Below, in pieces: positions 32,590-45,109 of a DNA stretch of 64,000 nucleotides. The notes below the pieces were generated by a model. That model was not told where the DNA came from. It did no database searches and worked only from the letters and a program-made list of their open reading frames with translations. Origin of the DNA: Davidsoniella eucalypti (lineage: Eukaryota; Ascomycota; Sordariomycetes; Microascales; Ceratocystidaceae); the NCBI GenBank assembly GCA_004009845.1, contig RMBW01000023.1, forward strand, positions 248,001 through 312,000, written 5' to 3'. The first letter of the stretch is position 1. Each line of letters begins with the position of its first letter. Both the position numbers and the translations under genes were made by a program.

Positions 32590-35500
32590 TGTGGCAACAG
32601 ATATATAGGGTGAATGAAACAGTAGGGAATGTGTTGGTGGTTGTTGGTTATCGATTCTATGGAGAAGTATATAAAACCTCAGATGACAGCCTATGCTTTG
32701 GTGACACGATGTATTTATAGACTAATGATCGACGTAGATGGCGGGGTAATGTCGAAGTATATTCACGATAGTTTGGATTCGATATGCTGATTTGAGATGC
32801 TGTGTATGGATATTTTGTAATAGAGCCGTCACTTGGTAGGGATATGGTACGATGACAGATAGATTATGCGATTCGTTTTGGAAAGCTCTGTGTTGTCGTT
32901 CGGCCGTTGTTGAATGAACACGGCGATGGACTGTAGTTGTATGTGAAAAACGATGCCAGCCCACTATACAAGGGTGTTGTAGCAGGTTACGAAGTGGGAA
33001 AGCTGCAGTCGTCGTAAATCAAGTCAAAGACTAGTCAGAGAGAGGAGAGGGGCACCGAATATTCAGAAGAGAAGGATGTGAGACTGCCTAGTCAAAGTCG
33101 TAGTAGCAAAGCGAGAATTGGCGAAATATATTGCGAATAAAAAAGAAGAAGAAAGAGAGAGCGAGTGAGCTCAAAGCAAGGGTGTTCACTACTCAATCTT
33201 CAGGTCAGTCAGCGCTGAGGCAATGAGGACGGCGGAAAAAGCCGAACTGATCGGCACAAATAACCAACTCTTGACTAGGAGAGATCAGATCAAAAGTCCA
33301 AGGCAAGGTTGCATACAGATGTACAATGAGATGCACAATGAGAGGAGGGAGGTATAGGTGGCGATGGAACAGAATATTCAAGACTGGCTTCAACAATACA
33401 GAGCAGAGTAGCGATGGAGCTGATGATAAGCCGGGTGGGCTGAGCTGGTTTGTAGGAGCGATAGTACACAGGTGTCGGGATAGTTGCAAGTTTTCACAAG
33501 TTCGGTATTGAGGCGAGCTCGATGAATTGCCACAATAATAGTCGGGCGGGCGAAGGAACAAGGCGTGGGCCTCCGAAACGGGTAGCGGATTTGTATATTT
33601 TGAGTATAACTAAGTCGTGGTTTTTCTGTGGCTGTGGGTGCCCATCAAAGCTTAAGCTCAAGCTCGAGGTTTCGGGTCACTCGTTCAGGCAGATGATAGG
33701 ATGTGCCGTCAATTGGGCGTGGCACAGATTTCAAGATAGACAGGGAGAGAAAGAGAAAAAGGCGTGGTGAACAAAGTCTGCGATAAAAGGTTAGCCTTTG
33801 GCCTTTGAGAAGGTGTGAATATGAATGAGTGAGTTGTGTATGGATTTAAGTAATGGGGCCAGGATGGGGTCGATGATTGAGATTGAGAATTGACAGTTGA
33901 GATGCATACCGATGCCTTCGACTGCTACTGCTACAACATGGGCGCGATAAAACTGAGGCCCATGTTTTGGACTAGAACTAGAACTAGCAGGCGATAGATG
34001 GAAAGCTAAGCCAGGGGTGCTGGAGTTATCGTGGACAACAGACAATAAGCACCAAGTTGGGCAGAAGCCTGATATTAAATGATGCCGATGTTTACTGGAA
34101 AAAAGCCGAGAACGATACTTTGCTTCGTCATGGCTGCTGCTACAGAATTAATTACAGTGTATTTTTTGCTTTCTACAAGCACTTGGCTCCTTCGTGTTGG
34201 GCTTTCTCTAACTCAACTAGACTATCCAACTCACTCCATAATTAGGCCTTGTGGTGACCCCGTGCGGCACAAAAAGCTAGGGCAAAGAACCGAGCATGGT
34301 GCGATGAATTTCCTTCAGAGGGAGAGAAAGAGAAAGGATCGATAGAAAGCCCAACGGAATCATTGTCCACTCGTTATTTTTCTTTTCAGAATTACGATCC
34401 GGCTTTTCTTTGGCCACGAACGATTGGAAAATCGCTGACCGGGAGAGTCCTTCGCTTTTTATTTTGCGTATTATTAAGCTTATGAATGATAGAAAGGTGG
34501 GGGAGGGGCTGTGAGCTTAGAGGGCCAAAAGTACTATGACGGCATCTGCAATTACATTTTTACATTACAAGCTGCCTAAATTTCTAGATTTCTGGGTTTC
34601 TGGTAAGTAAGTACCTTGTCCATGATTAAGTGATGCGGAAACCCGATGCATCCAACCTCGTCATGTCGTCATGTGATCCAAACGTATTGTACATATACAT
34701 AACGGGATACTGCATATCCAAGCTTCAGAGTTTGTAATCATTCAAAATGGTAAATAACAACAATGCAATCATTGGTCGAAATTCCGTTTGTATTCTCGGA
34801 TCCATCATTGCCAACAATCATACATATAAATTCCTACAACATGTCCCATTTTAGCCTTGCGATGAGTCCATCCATCCCAACCTTGCGGCAGCCTGAACGA
34901 AACGAAACTCGCGGCTTATAATCAATACGTTGTATATCTGTACATACATACATATTATAACTAATCATCCCTCCGTATCCTCCATGTACATTGTAATCAA
35001 TCTAACATCTACCCAGCTACGCTTTCTCTCAGCCGCACAGCTATGAAAACAACCAACAGCCATATCAACAAAGGCTATGAGAACAGCGTGCAATATCGCC
35101 ATCAGCTTCAATGGCTAAGCCAAAAACCCTGGTCACAGCCCAGCAGCACTACTATCTTGAGTAGAACTAACTTATCCGTCGCACCTCACTACTTGGATAT
35201 CTATATCAAGCGAAGTGGTTATCCGTTGGCAATTAAAAGCATTAAAAAAACGGCTGGTGCTTGTTTTGTATGACGTATTGTACCACGGGTGATTTCAAAG
35301 CCCTTCCTGCAAGCTTACGTCAGGCACGTATTAGTAGCCGGCCATAACAACGTCATTATGCAGAGACGACTCACGAGTAAGCGATATGTTCATCTCAATT
35401 GCATACAGATATGATGTACAGCCGTACAGTGGACACATGGGCTTATTCTTATTTGGCCTACAGATAACTATTCATTTGTACGTGTATCACATTCTGTTAT

Positions 35501-35711
35501 TCCCTCCCCCGGCCAGCGAAGGACATATAACACGTGGGTAGAGAAAGTAATCACCTACATACATACAACTATATTACATGTTTGTATTTCTACTAAAGAA
35601 ACTATCAGATAACTACTCATTCATCACGTTTATAAACATGCAAACAAGCAAAAATCGATTAAATTGCCAGCTCAGCTAGAGATAAGCGAACTATAGGATC
35701 CCATCCAAAAC
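32590..35711. other. 3.1-kb intergenic region upstream of the MAPKK
   Basis: No gene could be supported. The first kilobase is GA/CT-rich and probably includes a long 5' leader and promoter. The rest is AT-rich. A 118-codon minus frame at 33205-33561 is low-complexity and was not accepted. Confidence 0.5.
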
Positions 35712-37219
35712 TCAAATATCCGCCAATTTCCATCCCTTTGGGCGTGCCGTCTGAAACAAGCCCTTGGGGTCATACTTCGCCGATATATCCTTCATGAACT
35801 TGATGCTCTTCTCACCATATGTTGAGAGAGGGTTGGTTTGGGTTCCGTCAGCATAGTTAAGATATCTCCAGGGTACGTTGGCGTCCATTGCAATCGCCAT
35901 TGCCTCCATATCGTCCGTAAGCTTCTTTGCCCGGCGATGTAGCTCGTCATACAACTCGATCTTGGGAACTGCCAGCAGCAGCAAGAAGATAACCCTGTCT
36001 TCTTCCACGTCATCCAGGCCAAGAGTGTTGCCTCCCTTTTCCTTGGATATAGTGTGGAAATAGGCGGGCAAGGGTTGGTAGAACACACTAGCAGCCCATT
36101 CACTGGGTGGCGTCCAGGCCTCAAGGCTTGTAACAAATGCTTTGAAAAGGTTGACGGAACCTTGTATGACCTCAGCAGTGTTCTTGAATGTCAGAGAAAA
36201 CCACGCGTTGTTCACATCTAAAGGGAAAACTACCGACTCGGTCAAGGCACTCATGCTGTTATGGCCAGTCAAGTCCACGTCCATGCCTAGCGCACGCAGC
36301 GGAGCATGGGCACTGGGCTCAACCTTGCCATCAACGTTGACAATCATGTTGCAGATGACCATTGTTGGGGCACGAGACTCGTCCCGCGTCCAGAACAGTA
36401 CATGGGCATCCTGACGGTTGTCTTTGTTCTGCTTGACGAAGTCGACAAAAACGTCTATAACAGCAGCTTCTCGGCTCATCGGAGTAAACACAAAGCCACC
36501 CCAAAGATCGGCATAAGGCCGTGTTTCGATAGTGAACGACGTGACGATACCAAAGTTTCCAGAGCCACCTTTCAGTGCCTGGAGTAGGTCGGGATTCTCG
36601 TCTCGGGAAGCAGTCACGATGCTGCCGTCGGCGACAACGATCTGTAAGCTCACGATAGTATCGCAGGCAAGGCCCATAGAGCCTGTGTAGTACGTGTTAC
36701 CGCCACCAGTAAGAAAGCCGCCAACACCAACGCCTGGATCGCGGCCACCGCAAACATTGACGCCTTGCTTCTCCAAGTATGCATACACATCACCCCATCT
36801 AGAGCCAGGCCCCAGAGTAGCCAGTTTAGTCGAAGCATCATAGCTCATGTGCGTAAACGCGCCCATGTCGATTAGGACGCCAGCTTCGATGCCGCTAGCA
36901 CCCGTCCATTGCGAATGGCCGCCGCTTCTTATAGCAAAATGGATAGGCGTAGGTGAGTCTAGTGTCTTGTTGAGCGTCGCCAGGACAGCAGACACGTCAT
37001 CGATGGTCTTAGGCTTGATGACAAAGTAGGGCTTTAAACGAGCCTGAACTGACCAATTGCGCGCCACTTCAGCTTTGTAGGTCGAGTCGCCAGGCAGAAT
37101 AAGCAATGAGCGAAGACCGGCGGCCTCAAAATCAGCCTTTCGTGATGTTAGCAACCCGTATATCTTACTACTTCAACAAATGTTTTTTTACTTACTAGTG
37201 TAGACGATGCGGTCGCCAT
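35712..37219 (-). CDS. FAD-linked oxidoreductase, BBE-like / 6-hydroxynicotine oxidase-like (482 aa, 2 exons)
   Basis: Exon 1 (37219-37196, MATASSTL) joins exon 2 (37136-35712) across a 59-base intron with a clear branch site (TTGCTAACATC). The product is a PCMH/VAO-type flavoenzyme. The FAD-binding domain covers about residues 45-220 with RSGGHSQWTGAS, whose His82 is the likely covalent FAD attachment site. GVGVGGFLTGGG and GGSGNFGIVTSF follow. Bicovalent relatives have a Cys before the VGVGG block; here DPGVGVGG lacks it, so FAD is probably held by one bond. The C-terminal BBE block is WRYLNYADG. No secretion signal is seen, unlike many fungal members. Such enzymes oxidise alcohols, amines or carbon centres in secondary metabolism, but no biosynthetic neighbours are present here. 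Confidence 0.9.
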
Positions 37220-38351
37220 TGTGTAGAGTTGGTAGTAGGATTATGATATCGCAGTGAAAGAGTTTGGTGATAACATTCCAACTCTACTCTCATGATATAA
37301 TTTCATCGCGTAGCATCGCCTTTAATAACGAAACCTAAGAGTCGGAATTGCTCCTAGCCGCCAAGATCTACATCCAACAACCAGACATACCACGGCATCT
37401 CCTGTCTCCTACATACAGAGAACATCCAAGCACTATGATACAATAGCATGGTACATAGCCAAGGTGCATATGTACATACATACATACCAAGGTATATAAC
37501 TGGGTGTTTAGATGTAGGCTGACCTTGTAGTTCCAGGGTCGGACTTTTGACAGGATAGACAACTCCTGAGTTCTGTAACTGTAGATTCGAAGCTTGTTCT
37601 CTAGAAAATCAATGGTTGAGTGCAAGTCAGGTGTAACCAAAGCTAGGATTATAGCAAATAAGTGGTATGGGTTAGCGTCAACAGCAGCTATTTTTGTCGC
37701 TTAGTTATACCCGGATTCAGATGCAAGTAAGTCATGCGTATCAAAATATGCTGTATATCTTCACGAGGATCCGTTTTTACCCTTCTATCATCGACGTTAC
37801 CGTTCGGAATCATATCTTACTTTTTGCGTTACAGCAAAACCCCGTAACATTTGCAACATATGCATATGCATATACAAGGATAGAAGATATCGTGACTGTA
37901 GTATTGCTACCTCGACCACTTTTATCCGTGGTTCTTTTCCGGCTTACTATCCAGATTGCGTATATCCACTCTATGGCCAACCATTGTAGATATGATTCAC
38001 CATATTGATCTACACTTGTCCACTTGTGTGTGCCGGAGATAGCTGTTGGGTGGGTTATCTGCAATCAACATGGACGCTTGTTGGTTACCTAATCATGACA
38101 TCTATAGTATTAGTATAACAGAATCGCCATTTTCAATTGAGTCAGCACTGTACCTCGCTGATTTCAACTACCGCAAAGCTTGTCATTACCAACGCTTGTA
38201 ATAACCAACCGCGGAAAGTAGGCAAGTTTGCTACTATCGTAGACACCATTGTAGATATCTCTAATTATGTAGTTAGTCATAGTATTGTGTAAAAGAAATA
38301 GCAGATCACAGCTATGTATCCCAGTGTAAATGGTTGTTTTAGAGTTCTTAC
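37220..38351. other. Intergenic, no gene seen
   Basis: Upstream of the FAD oxidase gene. AT-rich, with TACATACATA-type simple stretches. It ends where the LINE 3' fragment begins. Confidence 0.5.
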
Positions 38352-39040
38352 TATTTATTTATTTATTTATCATTTTACGTCTTTATGTGGATCACGTGGA
38401 TCCGACCCTAGTGGATCGTTAGACGTCGAGAAACCCTAATTGTCCTCGAAGATCCCCCCCATAATGGAGGTCCGAACTAAAACTAAAAAAGCAAAACAGA
38501 AAACACAGAAAGCAAGAACAAATTTCGCATGGTGGAAGCAGTGGAGAATACAAGCAGCGCTAACCTGGCTAAACTTGTTTCTTCACTGTCCACCTAGCAG
38601 GTTGGTTGAGACACAAAGGAAAAGACCAGAGTGCTCAGGGTGCTCAGGGTGCTCAAGGAGACAACTATCGCGAGGTCAGTGTCGGGGGATCGGGAGGAGG
38701 TCAAGCAGCATTAAGCTAAACTTTCTTCACAGCCGTCCCCCTGGTGGGTTGTTGGAAAACACAGAGGAAACCCAAAGTGTTTTCATTGTGAGGGAGCGAC
38801 TCAAGGAGAAGCTATCACAATTTGTTTTGGCATGATCAAATGAAGTGCAAAGCACAACAAAAGAAGAGCCGGAAATGTCGGGCAACTGGAACCTTCAAAG
38901 TGTTGCCCTCCGAGTGTGAGTGTGAATTCCTGAGCAGCGGAGATGAGGCTCGGGAGACCAGCGATCGCGAAAAGTGTAGAGAAAAGGGGGTGGGCGATCG
39001 TTGGTGAGAATTACCCTCGAGAGAGGAAAAAAAAAAAAAA
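38352..39040 (-). mobile_element. 5'-truncated LINE 3' end with internal duplication
   Basis: The left end TATTTATTTATTTATTTATC, followed by CATTTTACGTC and GTGGATCACGTGGATC, matches the 3' UTR and tail of the LINE at 7454, so the copy is on the minus strand. Similarity is visible to about 38580 (TAACCTGGCTAAACTTG against TAACCTGGCTGAAATTG). Beyond that, two related blocks of roughly 120-170 bases follow one another (about 38570-38820), each with a TCTTCAC, CTNNNNGGTTG and CTCAAGGAGA sequence. The right limit is uncertain. The fragment directly abuts a decayed receptor gene. Confidence 0.65.
38634..38663. repeat. Short tandem repeat, GTGCTCAGG units
   Basis: A unit close to GTGCTCAGG occurs three times in a row (the last with AAGG) inside the LINE-derived fragment. 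Confidence 0.8.
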
Positions 39041-39124
39041 CGGGCTCAAGGCCTCACAAAACGGAGCATCATGAAATAAATCAATACATGCGAGAGAATG
39101 GACAGCGACATTGAGAACTCTTCT

Positions 39125-40039
39125 TTTTACCTTCACAGTATAACATATATGCCAACCCTATCGCTTGTACGTTCCCAACAGTCTTTTGCAAGGTAGCACT
39201 GCAAATGTTCTTTTTGCAACTTGAGAATATATCAAGGCTACAGTTCTCGGTCTGGGCATTGATCTCCATCACTATTGGTTCCAGCATCGGAATCCTGTTC
39301 AGTTGCATTTTCATGTACTCCTGTACGTAAAGGCTGGGATTTCAACATAACATCGGGCTCGTGTATCGACCGGCCTGCTATGTTCCAGGCCACTGCAGCT
39401 ATTGGTATGATTCTCGATATACTCACGATTGCAGTGCCGATTCCAATGGTTATACGATTACAAATGTCGAAAAGACACAGGATTGGGTTGTTGTTGCTAT
39501 TTTTCGTCGGATCTATGTGAGTACACAACTATCGTGTTGGAATTCGCTCCAGTCCCGCTGATTACTTCGGCACTAATGGAATGCTTGCAGTACTGTCGCC
39601 ACTTCGATAGTGAGGCTAGCTCTTCTCATCACATCGCTACATGACAGATGCGCCATGGAGCTCGGGATGGGTGTAAGTACTAGTAGATACTATACTTAGA
39701 AACTCATCAATATCTTAGTTACAGAGTAGTTGAATCAAACTTGATGGTCATGTGCACCTGTCTCCGGCCATTACACCTATTCACACACATCCAGGAATCT
39801 TAACGCCAAAGAAGAAAAACGGCAGTTCCAAAAAGTCGTGTCAGCAAAATCACGAGTATCCACGCGCTGTTTGTTGGAGCTCTAGAAGGATACTGAATAC
39901 ACAATCAGATTCCAGTCGGTCCGTTGGCGGTAGCACAGGCACTTTGTGGTATGACGAGCTGCACCTTGACTCGGATCCCGAATCCTGTAAGGCCGAGAGC
40001 CTCTTCACGAGAGACCACAAATGGATCATGTTAGATTGA
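39125..40039 (+). pseudogene. Pth11-like integral membrane receptor, 5'-truncated and frameshifted
   Basis: Translated pieces match the fungal rhodopsin-type integral membrane domain of Pth11-like receptors. From 39138 one frame gives YANPIACTFPTVFCKVALQ and FSVWALISITIGSSIGILF. The match then shifts frame near 39310 to CTPVRKGWDFNITSGSCIDR and AAIGMILDILTIAVPIPMVI. An intron with good ends (GTGAGT..TTGCAG, about 39517-39590) links to TVATSIVRLALLITSL. A second intron after GMG (GTAAGT, 39674) may lead to VESNLMVMCTCLRPL, and another frame break follows before HPGILTPKKKN. The N-terminal membrane helices are missing, and a LINE fragment lies where they should be. Such receptors sense surface cues; this one should be dead. 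The frame changes are visible; the family is from motif memory. Confidence 0.68.
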
Positions 40040-41389
40040 GTGGTCACGGCCAAAATTCTAGCACCACGAGAGCTGAATAGAACAATAAGTGTACAATAAT
40101 AAAAGATATGATGTCGATAGCAACATCAAACCAAAGAAAAGAGCGAATGGTATACTTAAAACCTTTGCTCTGGTTGCAAAAACACGTGACAGCGATGCTT
40201 GCTGCCAGCATTAAGTTTGAGAAAACAACCAAAAACATGACTTGCAAACGTGACATGGAGCTGCCTTGTGAGTGGTCCGATGTGTTTTGGCAAAAAAGAC
40301 AAGAAACAATTTATCGGTTGGTCTCAGCCTAACATCTAGCGCTAAATCGATCAAGCCTTGGCAATTTGGATCACACTACTGGATTTGCAGTGCGTCACTT
40401 GGCTACCAAGCAGTACAGCAATGTATCAGCTGGCCGTTGGGCATCTCAGTTGGGAAATGGAGTTCCCAAGTTAGTTGTCCATATTACACGGTGTCTATTT
40501 TTGAGCAATCACCAGCCATGAGGAATTACATGGCAAATGATAAAACATACAACTAGCTACTTATGTACAGATACATATGTAGTTAGTTGTAAATGCTGAC
40601 CATTTCAGGAAAAGATGTTGGGTAGCATTTCACCTAAAACATAAGATGTGACGGGGGGACATAGTTGTACATATCTGTATAGTATGGCCTGATCTAACCA
40701 TCATGCCAAATCTAGCTAATATCAGCAGTGAGGCATGCCTATCAACAACTAATGTACGTATAAATTTAACGGCGCCTGCAATCCACGGCAACACAGCTTC
40801 TTAGTACAAAATATGCAGATTGCACTGAGATTACTGGCTGTCGGCGAGGATATTCCAAGTAATGCGTCATGATTACAGTAACCAAGGCTCATGATTTCTG
40901 GGGGACACAGCAGAGGGAGGGTGGCTAAGACATCGTTGCAAAATCACAAAACAAGGATGCAGCCCTCATTTGAGGCTCACATGGGAGGCAGTGCCTATTG
41001 GCCATCGCGGGACAGCGCCAAGAACCTAATCGAGAAATGCAGATTTGAGTGGGTGCTTGTGATCGCGAAGTGGCAGAACGAAAATAGAATAGCAAACATT
41101 GTAAAAGAACATGCGAGCTAGCAAAGTGGGATACTTTCAATATAGTTCTGTGACATAAGAAACATCAATGTTCGTTTCGAGGCCTGTTCGACGTCCGTTC
41201 GTCGTTAGCTGAGACAGCTAGTTGGTAATTGCAGCCGGCCTGGTTTAAAAATAATAAACAATAATAATAAATAGAGAATTTTGTACAAAGCAATCACTTC
41301 GATCCGGAGACAACGAAGGCTTGGCACTTTAAGGTATTGCACAACCTTGTTAGGGTTGAAGGTACAAGGCGGTTTTGAAAAAAAGCACA
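40040..41389. other. Intergenic, no gene seen
   Basis: AT-rich spacer after the receptor pseudogene. Short frames (for example at 40891-41121) show no family motif. Confidence 0.5.
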
Positions 41390-42170
41390 TCTTATTTTGT
41401 ATTGTTTCTTCTTCTCAATCATATCCAGAACGTATCTGTCTGTCTTTCCCAGCCTTTGATCTGTGGACTGAGTTACCTAGGCACATTTTCTGGTTCTTCT
41501 GTCTCCGACTTTATTTTATCTCTCTTTCTATACACTTTCGCTTTTGTTTTCTTCTAGTCCCTACACATCGACTCGACTGGATCGTGTCTTTTTCCAACGG
41601 CGAGAACTTAATTTCTTCATTGCCACCGTCATATTCTCTTATTTCTCGACATATAATCTTCATTAATCAAGGCAAAACGGCTACCTATCCATCTTGGCCC
41701 GTCCTGCAACATCACCAACCAACCAAGCCAAGCCTACCTTTGCCATCCATTCATTCCATCCATCAACTATCTACGTATCCACTCTTCTTAATCACATAAT
41801 CATTGCATCTCTTGTCGCCTTTCGCTTGGCTTTCATCAAGATTCGTCACTTAGCTTGGCACCCTAAACAAGCCTAGTTGTGATCAGCTCAGCTCAGCCGT
41901 CTCTCTTGTCTACCTCGCGCGACCAACTTATTTCGCCGCCTAGGCGTCAACATAAAGTGTGTTAATTCCGACCACCGACCGAATAGACATCTCATCTCCA
42001 ATTTCATTCTATACAGTCTCACTATCGCTGGTATTTTTGCTCTCTGGGTTTTGCACTAGAAAGACTTCTTGATACTGTGATTTCTTTTGGCATCACATTC
42101 GACATAAACACACCATCATTTGTACCTACCTAAATACAAATCATCGACCTCCTCGCTACCACATCAGAAC
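41390..42170 (+). promoter_or_regulatory. Pyrimidine-rich promoter/leader of the transporter gene
   Basis: A long CT-rich stretch (about 41390-42160), typical of 5' leaders of expressed fungal genes, leads into the ATG at 42171. A leader intron is possible but not resolved. Confidence 0.4.
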
Positions 42171-43845
42171 ATGGCCTCGGCTTTGCAGCTGCAGACCATG
42201 ATGCAAAACACCATGGATCTGCCTTTTAAACTCGCTGAAGAGTCGGGTGGGCATGACTCCCACCCAGATTTCGCCCACCTGGTGGTACTGGTTTTGTCTG
42301 CTGTTATGGAAGTTGTGTGTGTGAGTTTACCAGGCTACATTATCGCGACAATGGGCCATTTTGATGCCGAGCAGCAGAAGTTCCTAGCCAATCTGAACAT
42401 GATGTTATTCACACCCTGTTTGAGTAAGTTTATAATAACATCAACAGGTATAAGCCATCATATATAGGTGCTAACACGAATAATAAATAGTCTTCAACAA
42501 GCTGGCATCTCAACTCAATGCCGAGAAGCTTGTTGATCTGAGCATCATCCCCGTCATCTTTTGTATCATGACGTTTGCTTCATGGTCTACCTCGCGCATA
42601 GTTGCCAAGGCATTTGGATTCAACCGCCGTGCTTCAAACTTCGTCACCGCCATGGGCGTCTTCGGAAATTCAAACTCGCTCCCCATCTCTCTTGTACTGT
42701 CTCTGTCACAGACCCTAAAGGGCCTTCACTGGGACCGAATTCCCGGCGATAATGACGAAGAAGTAGGCGCGCGCGGCATACTTTATCTGCTCATCTTCCA
42801 GCAACTCGGACAGCTTGTCCGTTGGAGTTGGGGTTATCACGTACTTCTTGCGCCCAAAAGCAAGTATCCCGAGTACCAGAACGAGTTCATCGAGGAGGGC
42901 CGCTCTAGCGAGGCGGCGACCGAGATAGAGTACAGCCCTTCTACCGACGACCTAAGCCAGTATGACCCAGCCGGTCGCACACCGGTGACTACCTCTTCAC
43001 GCGCATCACCTGACCAGTCTGATGACGAGAGCGACACGCCGCATTTCGCTATACATAAGCGCTCTGCCGATTCGCAGCGCCCATTGCTCTCTGACGATGT
43101 ATCTGAGGAGCTACGTGCTGCTAGCACACTCAACCGTACATTTGGCGCTAACACACCCCAAGTTCCCAGCCTTTTACGGCGCATCAGCTGGTTCTTTGCT
43201 GCGCCTTTCTATCGCTTTCACAGCAGACTCCCTCCAAGCATCCAAGGAGGCTTAACATGGATTAAGAACTTTAATGTCCGCTTTGGCCGTGGCGTATGGG
43301 ACTTCATGAACCCTCCCCTGTGGGCTATGCTCTTCGCTATCATTGTTGCGTCTGTGCCCTCTCTCCAGAAACTCTTCTTTGAAGAGGGTTCCTTTGTCAA
43401 GAACTCTGTTAGCAGTGCTATCAAGTCTACTGGCGGTGTGGCTGTCCCACTGATTCTGGTTATCCTAGGAGCCAACCTTGCCCGTAACACTCAAAACACC
43501 ACTGACGTTGATCCTGAAGAAGAGGAGTTTGGTGGAAAGCTTCTAGTCGCCTGTCTTATCAGCCGAATGCTTATTCCCACCGTTATCATGGCCCCAATCC
43601 TCGCGTTGATTGCCAAGTATGTGCCAGTCAGCATTCTGGATGACCCTATCTTTGTCATCGTGTGCTTCTTGCTCACTGGTGCTCCTAGCGCTCTTCAACT
43701 CGCACAAATCTGTCAGCTCAACAACGTGTATGAGGGCGTCATGTCCAAGGTTCTTTTCCAGAGCTACGTTGTATGGATTCTGCCTTCAACACTTATATTA
43801 GTTATGTGTGCTTTGGAGGTTGTTGAGTGGGCAAGCATGTCTTGA
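42171..43845 (+). CDS. Auxin-efflux-carrier-family (PIN-like) membrane transporter (535 aa, 2 exons)
   Basis: Exons 42171-42423 and 42491-43845 join across a 67-base intron (GTAAGT..AAATAG, branch GTGCTAACAC) and give 535 residues. It belongs to the Mem_trans/auxin efflux carrier family; yeast relatives include Ecm3 and YNL095C. About ten membrane segments form two bundles. The N-terminal bundle includes FAHLVVLVLSAVMEVVCV, NLNMMLFTPCLIFNKL and the conserved FGNSNSLPISLVLS, the kinked helix of the family. A hydrophilic loop of about 170 residues is rich in Ser, Asp and Glu. The C-terminal bundle includes NPPLWAMLFAIIVASVP, a GVAVPLILVILGANLA helix and LTGAPSALQLAQICQLN. In yeasts such proteins sit in ER or other internal membranes; the substrate is unknown. 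Confidence 0.93.
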
Positions 43846-44236
43846 TCTGCTTCATCTGTATTTTTTAACCTTTGACTTTTGTGTTTTTACTTCCTGCTTT
43901 CTAGCTTTATTTCCTTTGTTGGTTACACTTGTTATTGACAACATTATTTGTTGCTTTTGTTTTCTTATAGACTTTTTATTTTAGTTTTCGTGCACATCTT
44001 TGGTTACGTAGATTTGAATTATTCAAACTACCAGGTGCAGTGAATGAACATTACTTGCTCATATATCAATTTCTGGATTGTTTATATGCATTTTGCTACT
44101 ACTATCAGGAAATATGCCGCGATGTGCTGTCATTAAATGAAAATAATTGTGATAATAGTAAAGAAGGGCTAATCTATGAATATGTATATCGACCCTTGAC
44201 AATTTGAGCAGCAACCAAAGGTCTGGTCGCGTAATA
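43846..44236. other. Convergent 3' spacer
   Basis: T-rich 3' UTR region between two genes that read towards each other. Nothing else is seen. Confidence 0.6.
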
Positions 44237-45109
44237 TTAGTTGGCTGTATCCGTGATCACAGTAATATCTCGCACCGCACCCTTCCAATCACTGACACGG
44301 ACATCCTTGATTGCAACAACGACCACCCGTACTTCTTCACCTGCTACGAAGCACTCTCGCCCACCATCTTCTTGCTTGCTCTCACGAGATGCAAATGTCT
44401 CGGTAGCCTCGCCCCCCTGAGCAAATGCATGATTATCCACGTGCGCAGAACGGAAGAACTTTTCCTCGTCAGAGCCAGGGGCGAGCATGCGTGCGACACC
44501 ATTGATTGTTGCGCTGATGCTAGAAATTGAGCTGGTGTTCAGATTGAGTAGAAGCGAGGCCAGTGATGAAGGCGCGGCGGAACGTTCGGGTGATCCGCCA
44601 GAAGGACGACGTGAGTGTGTAGGTGGTCGATGAGAAACCCCTATGAGAGATGTTAAAACTACAAGACGGATTATATGTTTGGGGATGATGGTAACTCACA
44701 GTCGTGAACTAGAAGAGATACGGTGGGGTTCTCTAGAATGTTGTGGGCCTTCTTGGAAGCTGGGTTCGACGTCATGACAATGACGGGCAGAGACGAGTAC
44801 GGCGACGACGGAAGGTATGTGTAATTCATCAGCGACACATGAGGCTGGTTGTCAGTACAGGTAGCAAGATGAAGCTGTAAGATAGTTTGTTAGTGTTCAA
44901 AGTATATTGTGTGGCTTTGTTTTTGCGCGAATGATATTGAAGCTAGTATACAGACAGCCACAATATATATATGCTCAATGACATGAGGGTTGGCATACAA
45001 ATCGTGCATTCTCAAGGCATTGTACTACATCCTGCGGCAAACTTCCACTATGGGCTTGATCGTTATTGCCGAGCGATGCCTCGTGGGCAAGAGGAATATT
45101 GTCTGTCAT
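44237..45109 (-). CDS. Pyridoxamine 5'-phosphate oxidase-fold (FMN-binding split barrel) protein (229 aa, 3 exons)
   Basis: Exons 45109-44999, 44874-44700 and 44640-44237 join in phase across introns of 124 bases (GTATGC..TTACAG) and 59 bases (GTGAGT..CATAG), giving 229 residues. The sequence fits the small PNPOx-like family of yeast YLR456W/YPR172W. An N-terminal helix (LPQDVVQCLENARF) leads into LHLATCTDNQPHVSLMNYTY, the split-barrel start that contacts flavin. This is followed by IVMTSNPASKKAHNILENP and VSLLVHDW. A Ser/Arg/Pro-rich insertion (about 100-135) precedes ISATINGVARML and the C-terminal barrel strands (EEVRVVVVAIKDVRVSDW). The true B6-salvage enzyme is different, so a B6 role should not be assumed. 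An in-frame ATG at 45172 upstream is less likely. Confidence 0.85.

Noticed and set aside
33205..33561. 118-codon minus frame upstream of the MAPKK
   Set aside because: Low-complexity Leu/Pro/Ser composition in a probable 5' leader region; no family motif.
30000..37219. Possible secondary-metabolite cluster around the FAD oxidase
   Set aside because: No polyketide synthase, NRPS, terpene cyclase, P450 or cluster regulator lies nearby; the neighbours are a MAPKK and relics.
38440..38835. 131-codon plus frame
   Set aside because: It lies in the LINE-derived fragment and is antisense to the element's 3' end; composition is low-complexity.
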